From: UBA12088 sp964568345
GTDB taxonomy: Bacteria > Patescibacteriota > Minisyncoccia > Phycocordibacterales > UBA12088
Direction of reading: 5' to 3'
Assembly: GCA_964568345.1 (NCBI GenBank)
Contig: CAZMPG010000024.1
Span: 1 to 19,005 of the forward strand
Length of the DNA stretch: 19,005 nt
Part shown: piece by piece, positions 6,623 through 13,895 of the stretch
How the letters are laid out: every line of letters starts with the position of its first letter
How positions within the stretch are numbered: position 1 is the first letter of the stretch
Program-made: the position numbers and the translations under genes
The notes under the pieces: model-generated
Told to the model about the DNA's origin: nothing
Database searches by the model: none
Seen by the model: only the letters and a program-made list of their open reading frames with translations

Positions 6623-8224
6623 ATGCTGCGCACCCTCGGCGCGGTGCTCTCCCGTGAGGTACGCGGTCTCCATGAGGCCGCGTACCTCGTTGCGTTTCTC
6701 ACCCTCGGCTCGCAGCTCGTCGCGCTCGTCCGCGATCGGGTGTTCGCACACCAGTTTGGTGCGGGGCATGAGCTCGACCTCTTCTATGCGGCGTTCCGGG
6801 TGCCCGACACGCTCTACGCGCTCCTCGCCTCCCTAGTGTCGGTGTTCGTGCTCATCCCGTTCCTCGAGGCGGCGAGCGGGCGGGGGGATGCTGCGGTGCG
6901 GCAGTTTCTCTCGACGGTGCTCTCGTTCTTCTCGTACGCGCTCATCGTGCTCGGTGCGGTGGCGTGGTGCTTTGCGGGGCTTGCTGTGACATTCCTCTAC
7001 CCCGACCTCGTGGCGCAGAGCCACAGCGAACTTACCGCCATGGTGCGCATCATGCTCCTCCAGCCACTCCTCCTCGGAGCCTCAAACCTCTTCGGTGCGT
7101 ACCTCCAGCTCCGCGGGCGCTTCGTGCTCTACGGGCTCGCCCCTATCCTCTACAACGTTGGCATCATTGCGGGAGCTGTCGCACTGTACCCCCTCCTCGG
7201 GGTGAGTGGGCTCGCGTGGGGGGTAGTGCTCGGTGCACTCCTCCACCTTGGCGTGCAAGCGCCGTTTGTACGTGCGGCCGGTGTCTTGCCGCGCTTTGTT
7301 GTGCCCGACTGGCACACGGTGTGTGACGTTGTGCGCGTGTCGGTGCCGCGTGCGCTTACCCTCTCGATGCAGCAGGGGGTCTTCCTCGTCGTCGTCGCGT
7401 GTGCGGCGACCCTCGGCGTCGGCTCGGTGGCAATACTCACTCTCGCGTGGAACCTTGCCGCAGTGCCCCTCGCGCTCGTCGGTGCGAGCTACTCGGTGGC
7501 GGCGTTCCCCGGACTTACCCGGGCCTATGCGCGGGGCGACCACGCGGCGTTTGCGGAGCTCGTCTCCGGTGCGCTGCGGCAGGTGGTTTCCCTTGCGCTC
7601 CCTGTGACCGCACTCTTCCTCGTGCTCCGTGAGGATATCGTACAGGCGGTGCTTGGCTCCGGTGCATTCGGCCGCGCTGCGGTAGTGGAGACAGGCGCTG
7701 TGCTCGCGGCATTCGTCGTGTCGCTCATCGCCCAGGGGATCTCTCTCCTCCTCATCCGGGTGTGCTACGCGGCGGGGAAAACGACGCCCCCCCTCATCCG
7801 CACCGCACTCGGGAGCGCGGTCGCGGTAGGTCTCGCCCTCAGTATGGGGGCATGGCCGGGCGGTTTTTCCTCGCTCTTGCCCGGAGCGTGGGCAGCCGGT
7901 GTCGTGGGTGTTGCCTGCGCGTTCTCTGTCGGTGCGTTCGTGCAGGCGGTTCTCCTCGTCGGGTACGTCGCCCGGAACCTTGTACCGCTTGCACAGGGTA
8001 GCCTAGGGCACCTCGCGCGTTCGGTGGCCGCATCGCTCGCATGCGGGGGTGTTGCGTACAGTGTCGTACACGTGCTCGGCACTCCCTCTGGCAGCGTTGT
8101 GGCGCTCGGGCAGGGGGCGGTGGCGAGTATGGGCGGCGTCGTAGCATGGGCGGCGATCCTCGTCCTCCTCGGCGGTAGCGAGCTCGCCGCGCTTTGGCGC
8201 ACGGTCCTCCGTAGGGAAGCATAG
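6623..8224 (+). CDS. murJ: MurJ-family lipid II flippase (MOP superfamily)
   Basis: A 533-residue polytopic protein with about 14 hydrophobic segments. The N-terminal pattern LGSQLVALVRDRVFAHQFGA, followed by ELDLFYAAFRVPDTLYALLA and FVLIPFLEA, is characteristic of MurJ/MviN. This family moves lipid-linked peptidoglycan precursors across the cytoplasmic membrane. The length is normal. The central region carries PRALTLSMQQGVFLVVVACA, corresponding to the conserved helix 7-8 part, and the later RVCYAAGKTTPPLIRTALGS segment is also typical. A role in exporting another lipid-linked glycan is possible given the upstream ligase-like gene, but MurJ is the better fit. The ATG lies 3 bases after the preceding stop and has no promoter of its own. 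Confidence 0.88.
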   Translation: MLRTLGAVLSREVRGLHEAAYLVAFLTLGSQLVALVRDRVFAHQFGAGHELDLFYAAFRVPDTLYALLASLVSVFVLIPFLEAASGRGDAAVRQFLSTVLSFFSYALIVLGAVAWCFAGLAVTFLYPDLVAQSHSELTAMVRIMLLQPLLLGASNLFGAYLQLRGRFVLYGLAPILYNVGIIAGAVALYPLLGVSGLAWGVVLGALLHLGVQAPFVRAAGVLPRFVVPDWHTVCDVVRVSVPRALTLSMQQGVFLVVVACAATLGVGSVAILTLAWNLAAVPLALVGASYSVAAFPGLTRAYARGDHAAFAELVSGALRQVVSLALPVTALFLVLREDIVQAVLGSGAFGRAAVVETGAVLAAFVVSLIAQGISLLLIRVCYAAGKTTPPLIRTALGSAVAVGLALSMGAWPGGFSSLLPGAWAAGVVGVACAFSVGAFVQAVLLVGYVARNLVPLAQGSLGHLARSVAASLACGGVAYSVVHVLGTPSGSVVALGQGAVASMGGVVAWAAILVLLGGSELAALWRTVLRREA

Positions 8225-8250
8225 ACAAGTGTTGTGTTGTGTGGTACTCT
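8222..8250 (+). promoter_or_regulatory. Candidate promoter TAGACA-N17-TACTCT, with the -35 over the murJ stop
   Basis: TAGACA (8222-8227) differs from the -35 consensus at one position and contains the murJ TAG stop. After 17 nt comes TACTCT (8245-8250), a moderate -10. The predicted start near 8257 leaves a leader of about 33 nt with a strong AGGAGG before the next ATG, so the downstream gene can be expressed separately from murJ. Confidence 0.4.
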
Positions 8251-8289
8251 CTTTTGAGATATTTCAACCACCAAACAAAAGGAGGGGGA

Positions 8290-9132
8290 ATGATCCCACC
8301 ACAACCGAAAAAGACCGTATTCTGGTGGAGAGAAGGGACGCGGGGTCCCTTTGCTCCAGTCCAGATCCTACACCTCACCGACAGGGACCTGCGACACCTT
8401 GACCACACGCAGGTGTTTCGCGGGAACCCAGCGGGTCGGAAAAGTCACCTGCTGCCGAGGCACGAAAGCGCTGGGTACGTCGAGCGCCGACAAGCTGCGT
8501 TCTGGGAGCCGCATCTTTTTCCAGATTGCATGCGCTCGGGGCTTTCAGTGGAGAACCTTTGGAAGCATCGTCGGATACTCATCGGCGTGTACCTCTACCC
8601 AGACGAGCTGCCCTTCGTCATGCAGTACGGCACCAGTGAGGCAAAGCGGCTCGTGGCGCGGTGTCTCATGTGGGCGGCGTTTGAGTTTCGCCGCACCGAT
8701 CGCGCGCTCCTCGCACTCCAGTGCCCGATGGAGCTGCGTGCCTTCGATCGGGGCAAGCTCATGCGGTTCATCGCCGAATCGGCGGATTGCACCACCATCG
8801 CCGGCGCGCTCCGGTTGGCGGAAGTGCACGAGGTGCGTCCACTCGCCCGCCGCGCTATCAAGCTCAATGACCCGGAGGGAGCGGTGCAGGTACTCCGTGC
8901 GGCGCCTGGGCTTGCGCTGCGGCATCGCCGCAAGCTCATTGATGTGGTGCGCAAGAAAGCGTGCCCCGAGTGTATAGCGCTTGCGCTCACGTACGTAAAG
9001 CTCCCCGGGGACGCTGCGTGCGAGCTTGCTGAGAAGCTGAAGGGTGACCATATGCCACTTGTTCGCCAGGTGCTGGACCTCGTGCCGAGCCTCGATAGCG
9101 GCGCGCGGGAAATCCTTGCACGCGTGTCATAA
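8290..9132 (+). CDS. Hypothetical helical protein, unrecognised family
   Basis: A 280-residue protein without signal peptide or membrane segment. The start at 8290 is fixed by an unusually good Shine-Dalgarno (AAAAGGAGGGGG directly upstream); an in-frame start 51 bases earlier lacks one. The N-terminal 100 residues are rich in basic and aromatic residues (PKKTVFWWREGTRGPF). From about residue 110 the sequence is a run of amphipathic helices with short turns (for example ALRLAEVHEVRPLARRAI and CELAEKLKGDHMPLVRQV), resembling HEAT- or TPR-like solenoids without a clear repeat consensus. A K-K-A-C-P-E-C motif near residue 220 could bind a metal or be incidental. It is followed by a stem-loop and behaves as a monocistronic unit. 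A scaffold or binding role is only a guess. Confidence 0.7.
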   Translation: MIPPQPKKTVFWWREGTRGPFAPVQILHLTDRDLRHLDHTQVFRGNPAGRKSHLLPRHESAGYVERRQAAFWEPHLFPDCMRSGLSVENLWKHRRILIGVYLYPDELPFVMQYGTSEAKRLVARCLMWAAFEFRRTDRALLALQCPMELRAFDRGKLMRFIAESADCTTIAGALRLAEVHEVRPLARRAIKLNDPEGAVQVLRAAPGLALRHRRKLIDVVRKKACPECIALALTYVKLPGDAACELAEKLKGDHMPLVRQVLDLVPSLDSGAREILARVS

Positions 9133-9137
9133 AGTAT

Positions 9138-9167
9138 GCCGCACCTCACCGGGGTGCGGCGTTTCTG
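9138..9167 (+). terminator. Intrinsic terminator-like hairpin
   Basis: GCCGCACC (9138-9145) pairs perfectly with GGTGCGGC (9153-9160) around a 7-nt loop, followed by GTTTCTG. It begins 5 bases after the stop of the hypothetical helical protein gene. The stem is strong and the T-tract short. Confidence 0.6.
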
Positions 9168-9186
9168 TACACCACGTGCTGCGTGG

Positions 9187-9192
9187 TAGAGT
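9187..9192 (+). promoter_or_regulatory. -10 element TAGAGT of a leaderless promoter for the amylase gene
   Basis: TAGAGT is followed by exactly 6 nt (AGTGAC) and the ATG at 9199, with no Shine-Dalgarno. The preceding hairpin at 9138-9160 separates it from the upstream gene. No convincing -35 at standard spacing. Confidence 0.4.
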
Positions 9193-9198
9193 AGTGAC

Positions 9199-10935
9199 AT
9201 GGGCGACTGGATACGCTCGACAGCAGAGCTCGACCTCTCGATCAAAGACCCGGTGTACCCCTCGCCGCGGGATTGGCGCGACCAGGTGATCTACTTCCTC
9301 CTCATTGACCGATTCGACGACGGTACAGACCATCCCCCCTACGACGGACTAAAGCGACCGATGCGGGACATCAAGCACGGCGTGCCCTTCCAGGGTGGCA
9401 CGCTTGTGGGAGTGACGAAGCGCCTCGACTACCTCCAGGGGCTCGGGGTGACTGCGCTCTGGCTCTCACCGGTACTCAAGAACCGCACCGACCCGTCGGG
9501 AGCGTTCCATGGGTATGCGGTCCAAGATTTCCTCGCGGTCGATCCGCGTATCGGCACGCATGCGGACCTTGTGCGCCTCGTCGAGGAGGCGCATGCGCGC
9601 GGCATGTACGTGATCCTCGATATCATCCTCAACCACACCGGCGACAACTGGGCGTACCGCGACGACACGAGCCCGGTATACGACCACAGCGGGAGGCAGT
9701 ACGACTTCGGGTATTGGCGAGCGGCCCATCCTCCCGAGGCATTCGACCACGACGATGCGGTGTGGCCCGCAGAGCTCCAGAGCCCCGACTGCTACAAGCG
9801 GCGGGGGAGCATCGTCAACTGGTTCGACGTTGACGAGGCGATCAATGCCGACTTCCTGAACCTCAAGGAGCTCGACCTCAACAACCCCCGCGTGCTCGAG
9901 ACCCTCGAGCTCGTCTACAAGTACTGGATCAAGACCGCCAACATCGACGGGTACCGCATCGACACGATGAAGCACGTCGAGGACAGTGCGGCAGCCCGTT
10001 TCTGTACCTCGATCAAGGAGTATGCAGAGTCTATCGGCAAGAGCAATTTCTTCCTCTTCGGGGAGGTTGTTGCCGACGATGATACGGTGAAGCGATACGT
10101 CGGCTCTCGCGAAGAGGGGGGGGACGTTCTCCACGCACTCGATGCGGCGCTCGATTTCCCCCTGTACTTCGTACTCGAGGAGGTCATCAAGGGTTTTGCG
10201 AACCCGCAGCTCCTTCGCGATCGGTACGCGCGCCTCCGGCACCTCTACGCGGCGAGCGAAGCGGGGGACCGGTTCGTAACCTTCCTCGACAACCACGATC
10301 AGATGGTGCGGCCGTTTCGCCGCTTCCTCCATGGAGTGCCCGATGAGCGTCAGGCCCTGCTCGGCCTTGGGTACCTCCTCACGACGCCGGGCATTCCCGC
10401 GATCTACTACGGCTCCGAGCAGGGGTTTGACGGTGGAGCTCCCCCAGGGCCCTGGAACGATGTTGCGGTGCGTGAGACCATGTTTGGCGGCGATTGGGGT
10501 GCGTTTGGGACAACCGGCATGCAGTTCTTCAACCAGGAGCACACGCTCTACCGCGCGGTGTGCGCACTTGCGACAGTGCGTCGCGAGACGCCGGCGCTTC
10601 GGTATGGGCGGTTGTACTTCCGCGAGGTATCCGAAGACGGGCGAAACTATGGGTTTCCGGCGATCGGCTGGGGGCTCCTCGCATACTCGCGCATCCTCGA
10701 CCAGTGCGAGGTGGTGGTGGTGCTCAACCTGCGCGATACGCCGTATGAGAACTTTGTCACGTGTGACCACGCGCTCACGCCGCCGGGCACGCTCCTCACC
10801 GACCTCCTTGACCCTTCGTACACGACACTCGTCGAAGAGCGGGTGAATCGGGCGGTGTGCGCAGTCGCGGTGCCACCGCATGGGCTGCGGATACTTTCCA
10901 GCCTGCAGAGTAGCACCACCCACGGGGTTCTGTGA
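9199..10935 (+). CDS. Alpha-amylase family glycoside hydrolase (GH13), cytoplasmic
   Basis: A 578-residue enzyme that should hydrolyse or rearrange alpha-glucosidic bonds in starch, glycogen or maltooligosaccharides. The (beta/alpha)8 barrel starts near residue 27 (DQVIYFLLIDRFDDG). The conserved regions are in order: DIILNH at about 139-144, DGYRIDTMKH with the nucleophile Asp255, FLFGEVV with the acid/base Glu289, and FLDNHD with the transition-state Asp367. A C-terminal beta domain follows from about residue 490. No signal peptide, so it probably acts on intracellular glucan. GYRIDTMKHVE and the length suggest an alpha-amylase, but the GH13 subfamily (amylase, maltogenic or transferase) cannot be set by eye. 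It is a single-gene unit between a terminator-like hairpin and the hydrogenase operon. Confidence 0.9.
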   Translation: MGDWIRSTAELDLSIKDPVYPSPRDWRDQVIYFLLIDRFDDGTDHPPYDGLKRPMRDIKHGVPFQGGTLVGVTKRLDYLQGLGVTALWLSPVLKNRTDPSGAFHGYAVQDFLAVDPRIGTHADLVRLVEEAHARGMYVILDIILNHTGDNWAYRDDTSPVYDHSGRQYDFGYWRAAHPPEAFDHDDAVWPAELQSPDCYKRRGSIVNWFDVDEAINADFLNLKELDLNNPRVLETLELVYKYWIKTANIDGYRIDTMKHVEDSAAARFCTSIKEYAESIGKSNFFLFGEVVADDDTVKRYVGSREEGGDVLHALDAALDFPLYFVLEEVIKGFANPQLLRDRYARLRHLYAASEAGDRFVTFLDNHDQMVRPFRRFLHGVPDERQALLGLGYLLTTPGIPAIYYGSEQGFDGGAPPGPWNDVAVRETMFGGDWGAFGTTGMQFFNQEHTLYRAVCALATVRRETPALRYGRLYFREVSEDGRNYGFPAIGWGLLAYSRILDQCEVVVVLNLRDTPYENFVTCDHALTPPGTLLTDLLDPSYTTLVEERVNRAVCAVAVPPHGLRILSSLQSSTTHGVL

Positions 10936-10981
10936 TGTGTTGCGTAACCACGCAGGTGCTGCTGGCGCAAGGAGAGGCCTG

Positions 10982-10990
10982 TGCTATATG
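10982..10990 (+). promoter_or_regulatory. Extended -10 TGCTATATG before the hydrogenase genes
   Basis: TATATG (10985-10990) is preceded by TGC, giving an extended -10. The predicted start near 10997 leaves about 32 nt of leader before the ATG at 11029. An alternative hexamer TAACAT is at 11013-11018. No clear -35. The 93-base gap after the amylase gene makes a promoter here likely. Confidence 0.35.
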
Positions 10991-11028
10991 ATGGGGGTGC
11001 GGCCGCGATACGTAACATTGTGCCTGGT

Positions 11029-11550
11029 ATGCATCAAGACGATCAAGGTGAGAAAATAAAAATCGGTTGGTTCGTCTTTTCCTGTAGCGAGGACAGCACG
11101 ATCATGTTTACCGAGCTCATGAACGACCACTGGGCCGAGTGGAAGCGTATCTTCGACTTCCGGCACGTGAAGGTCTTGAAGAAGAACAACATCTTCGACG
11201 AGTTTGACATCGCATTCATTGAGGGCGCCATTGCGAGCCCCGAGCACGAAGCACGGCTCAAGGACATACGGGGTCGCAGCAAAAAGCTTGTCGCGATAGG
11301 GGCGTGCGCGGTCACCGGCCTTCCCGCGAGCCAGCGCAACACCTTCACCGAGTCTCAGAAAGAGGCGATACAGTTCCTCGTGGACCGTTTCGGGGCATTG
11401 CCCGAGGTGAAGAAGGTTGCCGACGTGGTGTCGGTTGATGCGTCGGTTCCTGGATGCCCGATGAATACCGACCTCTTCCTGAAGGCGGTGAACGGTCTCG
11501 TTGCGGAGCTACGACCGGAACTTGCTCCGGCTTCCGCGCCTGAAAACTGA
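11029..11550 (+). CDS. [NiFe] hydrogenase small subunit-like protein (NADH:quinone oxidoreductase 20 kDa family)
   Basis: A 173-residue soluble protein of the PF01058 family, which carries the proximal [4Fe-4S] cluster that passes electrons to or from the NiFe site. Visible motifs: FSCSEDS with Cys19, an EFDIAFIEGAI strand typical of the fold, GACAVTG with Cys93 and VPGCPMN with Cys143. The usual first motif is C-x-x-C; here the second position is Asp22 (C-S-E-D), so only three of the four canonical cysteine ligands are present. There is no second, ferredoxin-like cluster domain and no twin-arginine signal, which suggests a cytoplasmic, minimal small subunit. The frame is open upstream to 10981, but the ATG at 11029 gives the usual short lead-in to the first strand. 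The large subunit follows 22 bases later. Confidence 0.83.
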   Translation: MHQDDQGEKIKIGWFVFSCSEDSTIMFTELMNDHWAEWKRIFDFRHVKVLKKNNIFDEFDIAFIEGAIASPEHEARLKDIRGRSKKLVAIGACAVTGLPASQRNTFTESQKEAIQFLVDRFGALPEVKKVADVVSVDASVPGCPMNTDLFLKAVNGLVAELRPELAPASAPEN

Positions 11551-11572
11551 AAACTCTCGTCTCGTTTGCCCT

Positions 11573-12877
11573 ATGCACCAACTCACCATAGACCTCGAGC
11601 ACATCACGAAGATCGAAGGCGATGCCTCGCTCAGCATTGTCGTTGAGGATGGAAAAGCGACCAAGGTACAGTTCAAGACCGAGGAGTACAAGCGCTTCTT
11701 CACCGAGGCTCTGAAGGGGAAGAGCATCATGGCGGTGCCCTCGCACCTCTCCAGGATCTGCGGCACCTGTAGCAATGCCCACATCATGGCGGCTATCGAA
11801 GCATGCGAGATGGCGCTCGACATACAGCCCTCGGAGCAGACCGAGCGCCTCCGCGCACTCACCATGCACGGCCTCGTGATCCGCGACCATGCGCTTCACC
11901 TCTACCTCTTCTGCCTCCCCGACGTCTACGGCAAGGACGCATTCCTCGACTTCGACGAGAACGATCCCCACCAGCACGAGCTCCTCCACGACGGTTTCGC
12001 GGTGAAGAGTGCGGGGAACTACCTCGCAACTCTCATCGCCGGGCGGAGCGTGCATGCGATGTATCCGACGATCGGCGGCTTCGTGCACTTTCCCGATGAT
12101 GCGGGGGTCAAGGAGGCGGTGCGGCGCCTCTGTGAGGTGCGCGATGCAGCCGTGCGGCTCGTGGGGGAATTCCTCCGTGCGCCGTTCCACTTCGATCGCA
12201 AGACCGACTACATGGCGCTCGTGCCGGTAAGCGGCAGCTTCGGCTACCTCAATGGCACCATCCGTACGAGCCGTGGCGTCGAGTACGACGAGAAGCAGTA
12301 CCGCGACCTCGTCGAGCATGTCGTGCTCCCGTACTCACAGGCTTCCGCATATCAGTACAAAGGCGACCCGTACATGGTCGGTGCGCTCGCGCGGATGAAT
12401 GTAGCGCGGGAGACGCTCCACCCGAAAACCAAAGCCTCGTGCGCCGAGGCGCTCGCTCGCTTCCCCTCGACCGATATTTTTCACAACAACCTCGCGCAGG
12501 CGATCGAAATAGTCCACTCGGTAGACGAGTCCATTGACCTCCTTTCGAACTACCCCATCGTGCACGAGGAGGTCATCAAGAAGCCGTACCGCGATGCGAT
12601 CGGCATCGGCGTCATTGAGGCGCCGCGCGGTGCGCTCTACCACAAGATACACCTCGGGGAGGATGGGAAGATCATAGATGGCGAGGTGATCGTGCCGACG
12701 GGCCAAAACCAGATCAACATCGAGGAGGATGCGGGGCGACTCGTCGAGCAACTTGTCGCGCAAGGGGTGACTGACGTGGAGCAGATCACGTGGGAGCTCG
12801 AGAAGCTCATCCGTGCGTACGACCCCTGCATGAGCTGCGCGGCGCACTTTTTGAAATTAGACCTCAGTATCACGTAG
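11573..12877 (+). CDS. [NiFe] hydrogenase large (catalytic) subunit
   Basis: A 434-residue catalytic subunit that would hold the NiFe(CN)2CO site for H2 evolution or uptake. The N-terminal IEGDASLSI motif, the L1 motif RICGTC (Arg61, Cys63, Cys66) followed by SNAH, and the L2 motif DPCMSC (Cys419, Cys422) with A-A-His425 are all present, so all four cysteine ligands are kept. Only nine residues (FLKLDLSIT) follow His425; this is the peptide a maturation protease would remove, and it is short for the family. The length suggests a cytoplasmic group 3-like enzyme rather than a large group 1 enzyme, but no diaphorase or membrane subunits are visible, so the group is uncertain. The frame is open upstream to 11501, overlapping the small-subunit gene; the ATG at 11573 gives the normal MHQLTIDLEHITKIEG start. 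It overlaps the convergent protease gene by 8 bp. Confidence 0.93.
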   Translation: MHQLTIDLEHITKIEGDASLSIVVEDGKATKVQFKTEEYKRFFTEALKGKSIMAVPSHLSRICGTCSNAHIMAAIEACEMALDIQPSEQTERLRALTMHGLVIRDHALHLYLFCLPDVYGKDAFLDFDENDPHQHELLHDGFAVKSAGNYLATLIAGRSVHAMYPTIGGFVHFPDDAGVKEAVRRLCEVRDAAVRLVGEFLRAPFHFDRKTDYMALVPVSGSFGYLNGTIRTSRGVEYDEKQYRDLVEHVVLPYSQASAYQYKGDPYMVGALARMNVARETLHPKTKASCAEALARFPSTDIFHNNLAQAIEIVHSVDESIDLLSNYPIVHEEVIKKPYRDAIGIGVIEAPRGALYHKIHLGEDGKIIDGEVIVPTGQNQINIEEDAGRLVEQLVAQGVTDVEQITWELEKLIRAYDPCMSCAAHFLKLDLSIT

Positions 12878-13301
12878 TATCGGTATCCAGCGCCCCCCGA
12901 AGTAGTCCTACCACGCGGGGTCTGACCTCTTCGGTAGCCGTGGGCGGTACCCCGATGATCGTCACCTCTTCGATCTTTCCAAGTTTCTTGAGGAGGAGTA
13001 GGTTCGCGTACGCGTCAAAGTCGTGGCAGGTGACCCGCGGCGCCGCTATGAACGCGGAGAGGTCGTGGAATACGGCGACCTCGGCGAGGTTTACCACAGT
13101 GTCAATAATCACCACGTGCCGCGGCACCTCCCACTCCTCATTGGGGTCGAGTACCTCGAATGCCACATCGGGGAATGCGGCGCGAAGCGCGGGAAGGAGC
13201 CGGAGGGGGAGCGAGTCCTCGGGCAGGTCGGGGTTGCCGAAGATGAAGACGCTGGGCGTGTGGGATTGTGCAGGGTACGTAGGTGCGGACACCATATGCA
13301 T
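12870..13301 (-). CDS. Hydrogenase maturation protease (HycI / HybD-like)
   Basis: A 143-residue nickel-dependent endopeptidase that removes the C-terminal tail of the hydrogenase large subunit after Ni insertion. Motifs: VFIFGNPDLPEDSLPLRLLP, the family's opening G-N-x5-D/E motif with the first acidic Ni ligand; HVVIIDTV with the second Asp; and RVTCHDFDAYANLLLLKKLG with the His ligand, followed by EVTIIGVPP. These match the usual three-ligand pattern. Its substrate is evidently the adjacent large subunit; the two genes converge and overlap by 8 bp. The start may be the ATG at 13301 or a second ATG two codons later. On the minus strand, TACACA lies 6 nt before the 13301 start, so it could be leaderless like several other genes here. 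Confidence 0.82.
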   Translation of the reverse strand: MHMVSAPTYPAQSHTPSVFIFGNPDLPEDSLPLRLLPALRAAFPDVAFEVLDPNEEWEVPRHVVIIDTVVNLAEVAVFHDLSAFIAAPRVTCHDFDAYANLLLLKKLGKIEEVTIIGVPPTATEEVRPRVVGLLRGALDTDTT

Positions 13302-13415
13302 AATGCGTGTGTACTTGAAATAAGTTTTGATACGAACGGTAGACCGGCAAAAGCACCCATATGTATGCAGCGTTTTGTTTTTTGTATACCCGCGTGGAGG
13401 ACACGCGGGTATCTG
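13302..13415. other. 114-base AT-rich gap between protease gene and upstream hypothetical
   Basis: The gap includes a T-rich run (13374-13384) next to a perfect 11-bp hairpin, and a possible minus-strand promoter for the protease gene (TTCGTA, 17 nt, TACACA, 6 nt, ATG). I see no gene in it. Confidence 0.4.
13386..13412. repeat. Perfect 11-bp stem-loop directly after a minus-strand gene
   Basis: ATACCCGCGTG (13386-13396) pairs exactly with CACGCGGGTAT (13402-13412) around a 5-nt loop. On the minus strand it starts 3 bases after the TAA of the hypothetical gene at 13416-13871. What follows on that strand is an A-rich run, not a T-rich one, so it does not look like a standard intrinsic terminator. 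It may protect or process the mRNA 3' end. Confidence 0.6.
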
Positions 13416-13871
13416 TTAGGTCTCGGGTAGAAACACTTCAGCGACGATGGTGCCATGCGTGAGTACGAGATACCCGCACGCAAGGGGGAAGTGAAGCATG
13501 TTCACGCGAATGATTTCTCCAGTATCCGCGTGCCCATCAATTACACCAATACGCACAAACTGCACCTGCCCCACAGTAGAGATGCCACGTACTACGCCAC
13601 CAATAACAGGGGTCGGCTCATTGGGGGACCGGTGTTCTGTGCGCCAGTAACGCCACACCCTTTCGAACGTAAATTCACCGACCCCACTAGCTGCCCGTGG
13701 GAAGGCTCTCTGAAGTAGTGTTGTCGTCGGTTCAAGATCTTGCACGATATGCCTGCGTAATGCGTTGTACACCTCTTTGTCAAGGGTGTTTGCCTGAAGG
13801 CGTGCGTCTAGACATCCAGCCGCATATGCGAGAAAGAAGCGGCTGGGGGTATCCGTCTTGTAAGCTCTCAT
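13416..13871 (-). CDS. Hydrogenase-linked hypothetical protein with a possible HypC-like C-terminal half
   Basis: A 151-residue soluble protein. Residues 1-65 look helical (FFLAYAAGCLDARLQANTLD). Residues about 85-150 look like a small beta-barrel (TPVIGGVVRGISTVGQVQFV, then ACGYLVLTHGTIVAEVF). The G-Y-x-L-x-H-G pattern near the end recalls the G-D-Y-V-L-V-H-x-G segment of HypC/HupF chaperones, which deliver the Fe(CN)2CO unit, but the N-terminal Met-Cys that defines HypC is missing. The resemblance is therefore an inference from a short stretch. It lies 24 bases downstream of the DUF6390-like gene on the same strand and precedes the protease gene, so a role in hydrogenase assembly is plausible from context. 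Unrecognised otherwise. Confidence 0.65.
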   Translation of the reverse strand: MRAYKTDTPSRFFLAYAAGCLDARLQANTLDKEVYNALRRHIVQDLEPTTTLLQRAFPRAASGVGEFTFERVWRYWRTEHRSPNEPTPVIGGVVRGISTVGQVQFVRIGVIDGHADTGEIIRVNMLHFPLACGYLVLTHGTIVAEVFLPET

Positions 13872-13895
13872 TACTGTTCCCCGAATTTATCACTC

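Noticed and set aside
9466..10923. Long minus-strand open frame of 485 codons opposite the amylase gene
   Set aside because: The plus strand has all GH13 motifs. The antisense frame is a by-product of GC-rich codon use and has no recognisable domain.
11345..12319. Minus-strand open frame of 324 codons opposite the hydrogenase genes
   Set aside because: The plus strand carries the L1 and L2 motifs and small-subunit motifs; the antisense product looks like shadow sequence rich in Glu, Val and His.
13138..13404. Minus-strand open frame overlapping the protease gene start and the upstream gap
   Set aside because: It overlaps the well-supported protease gene in another frame and shows no recognisable motif.
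13386..13412. Intrinsic terminator for the minus-strand genes
   Set aside because: The stem is perfect, but the transcript would continue into A-rich, not U-rich, sequence. Kept only as a stem-loop.
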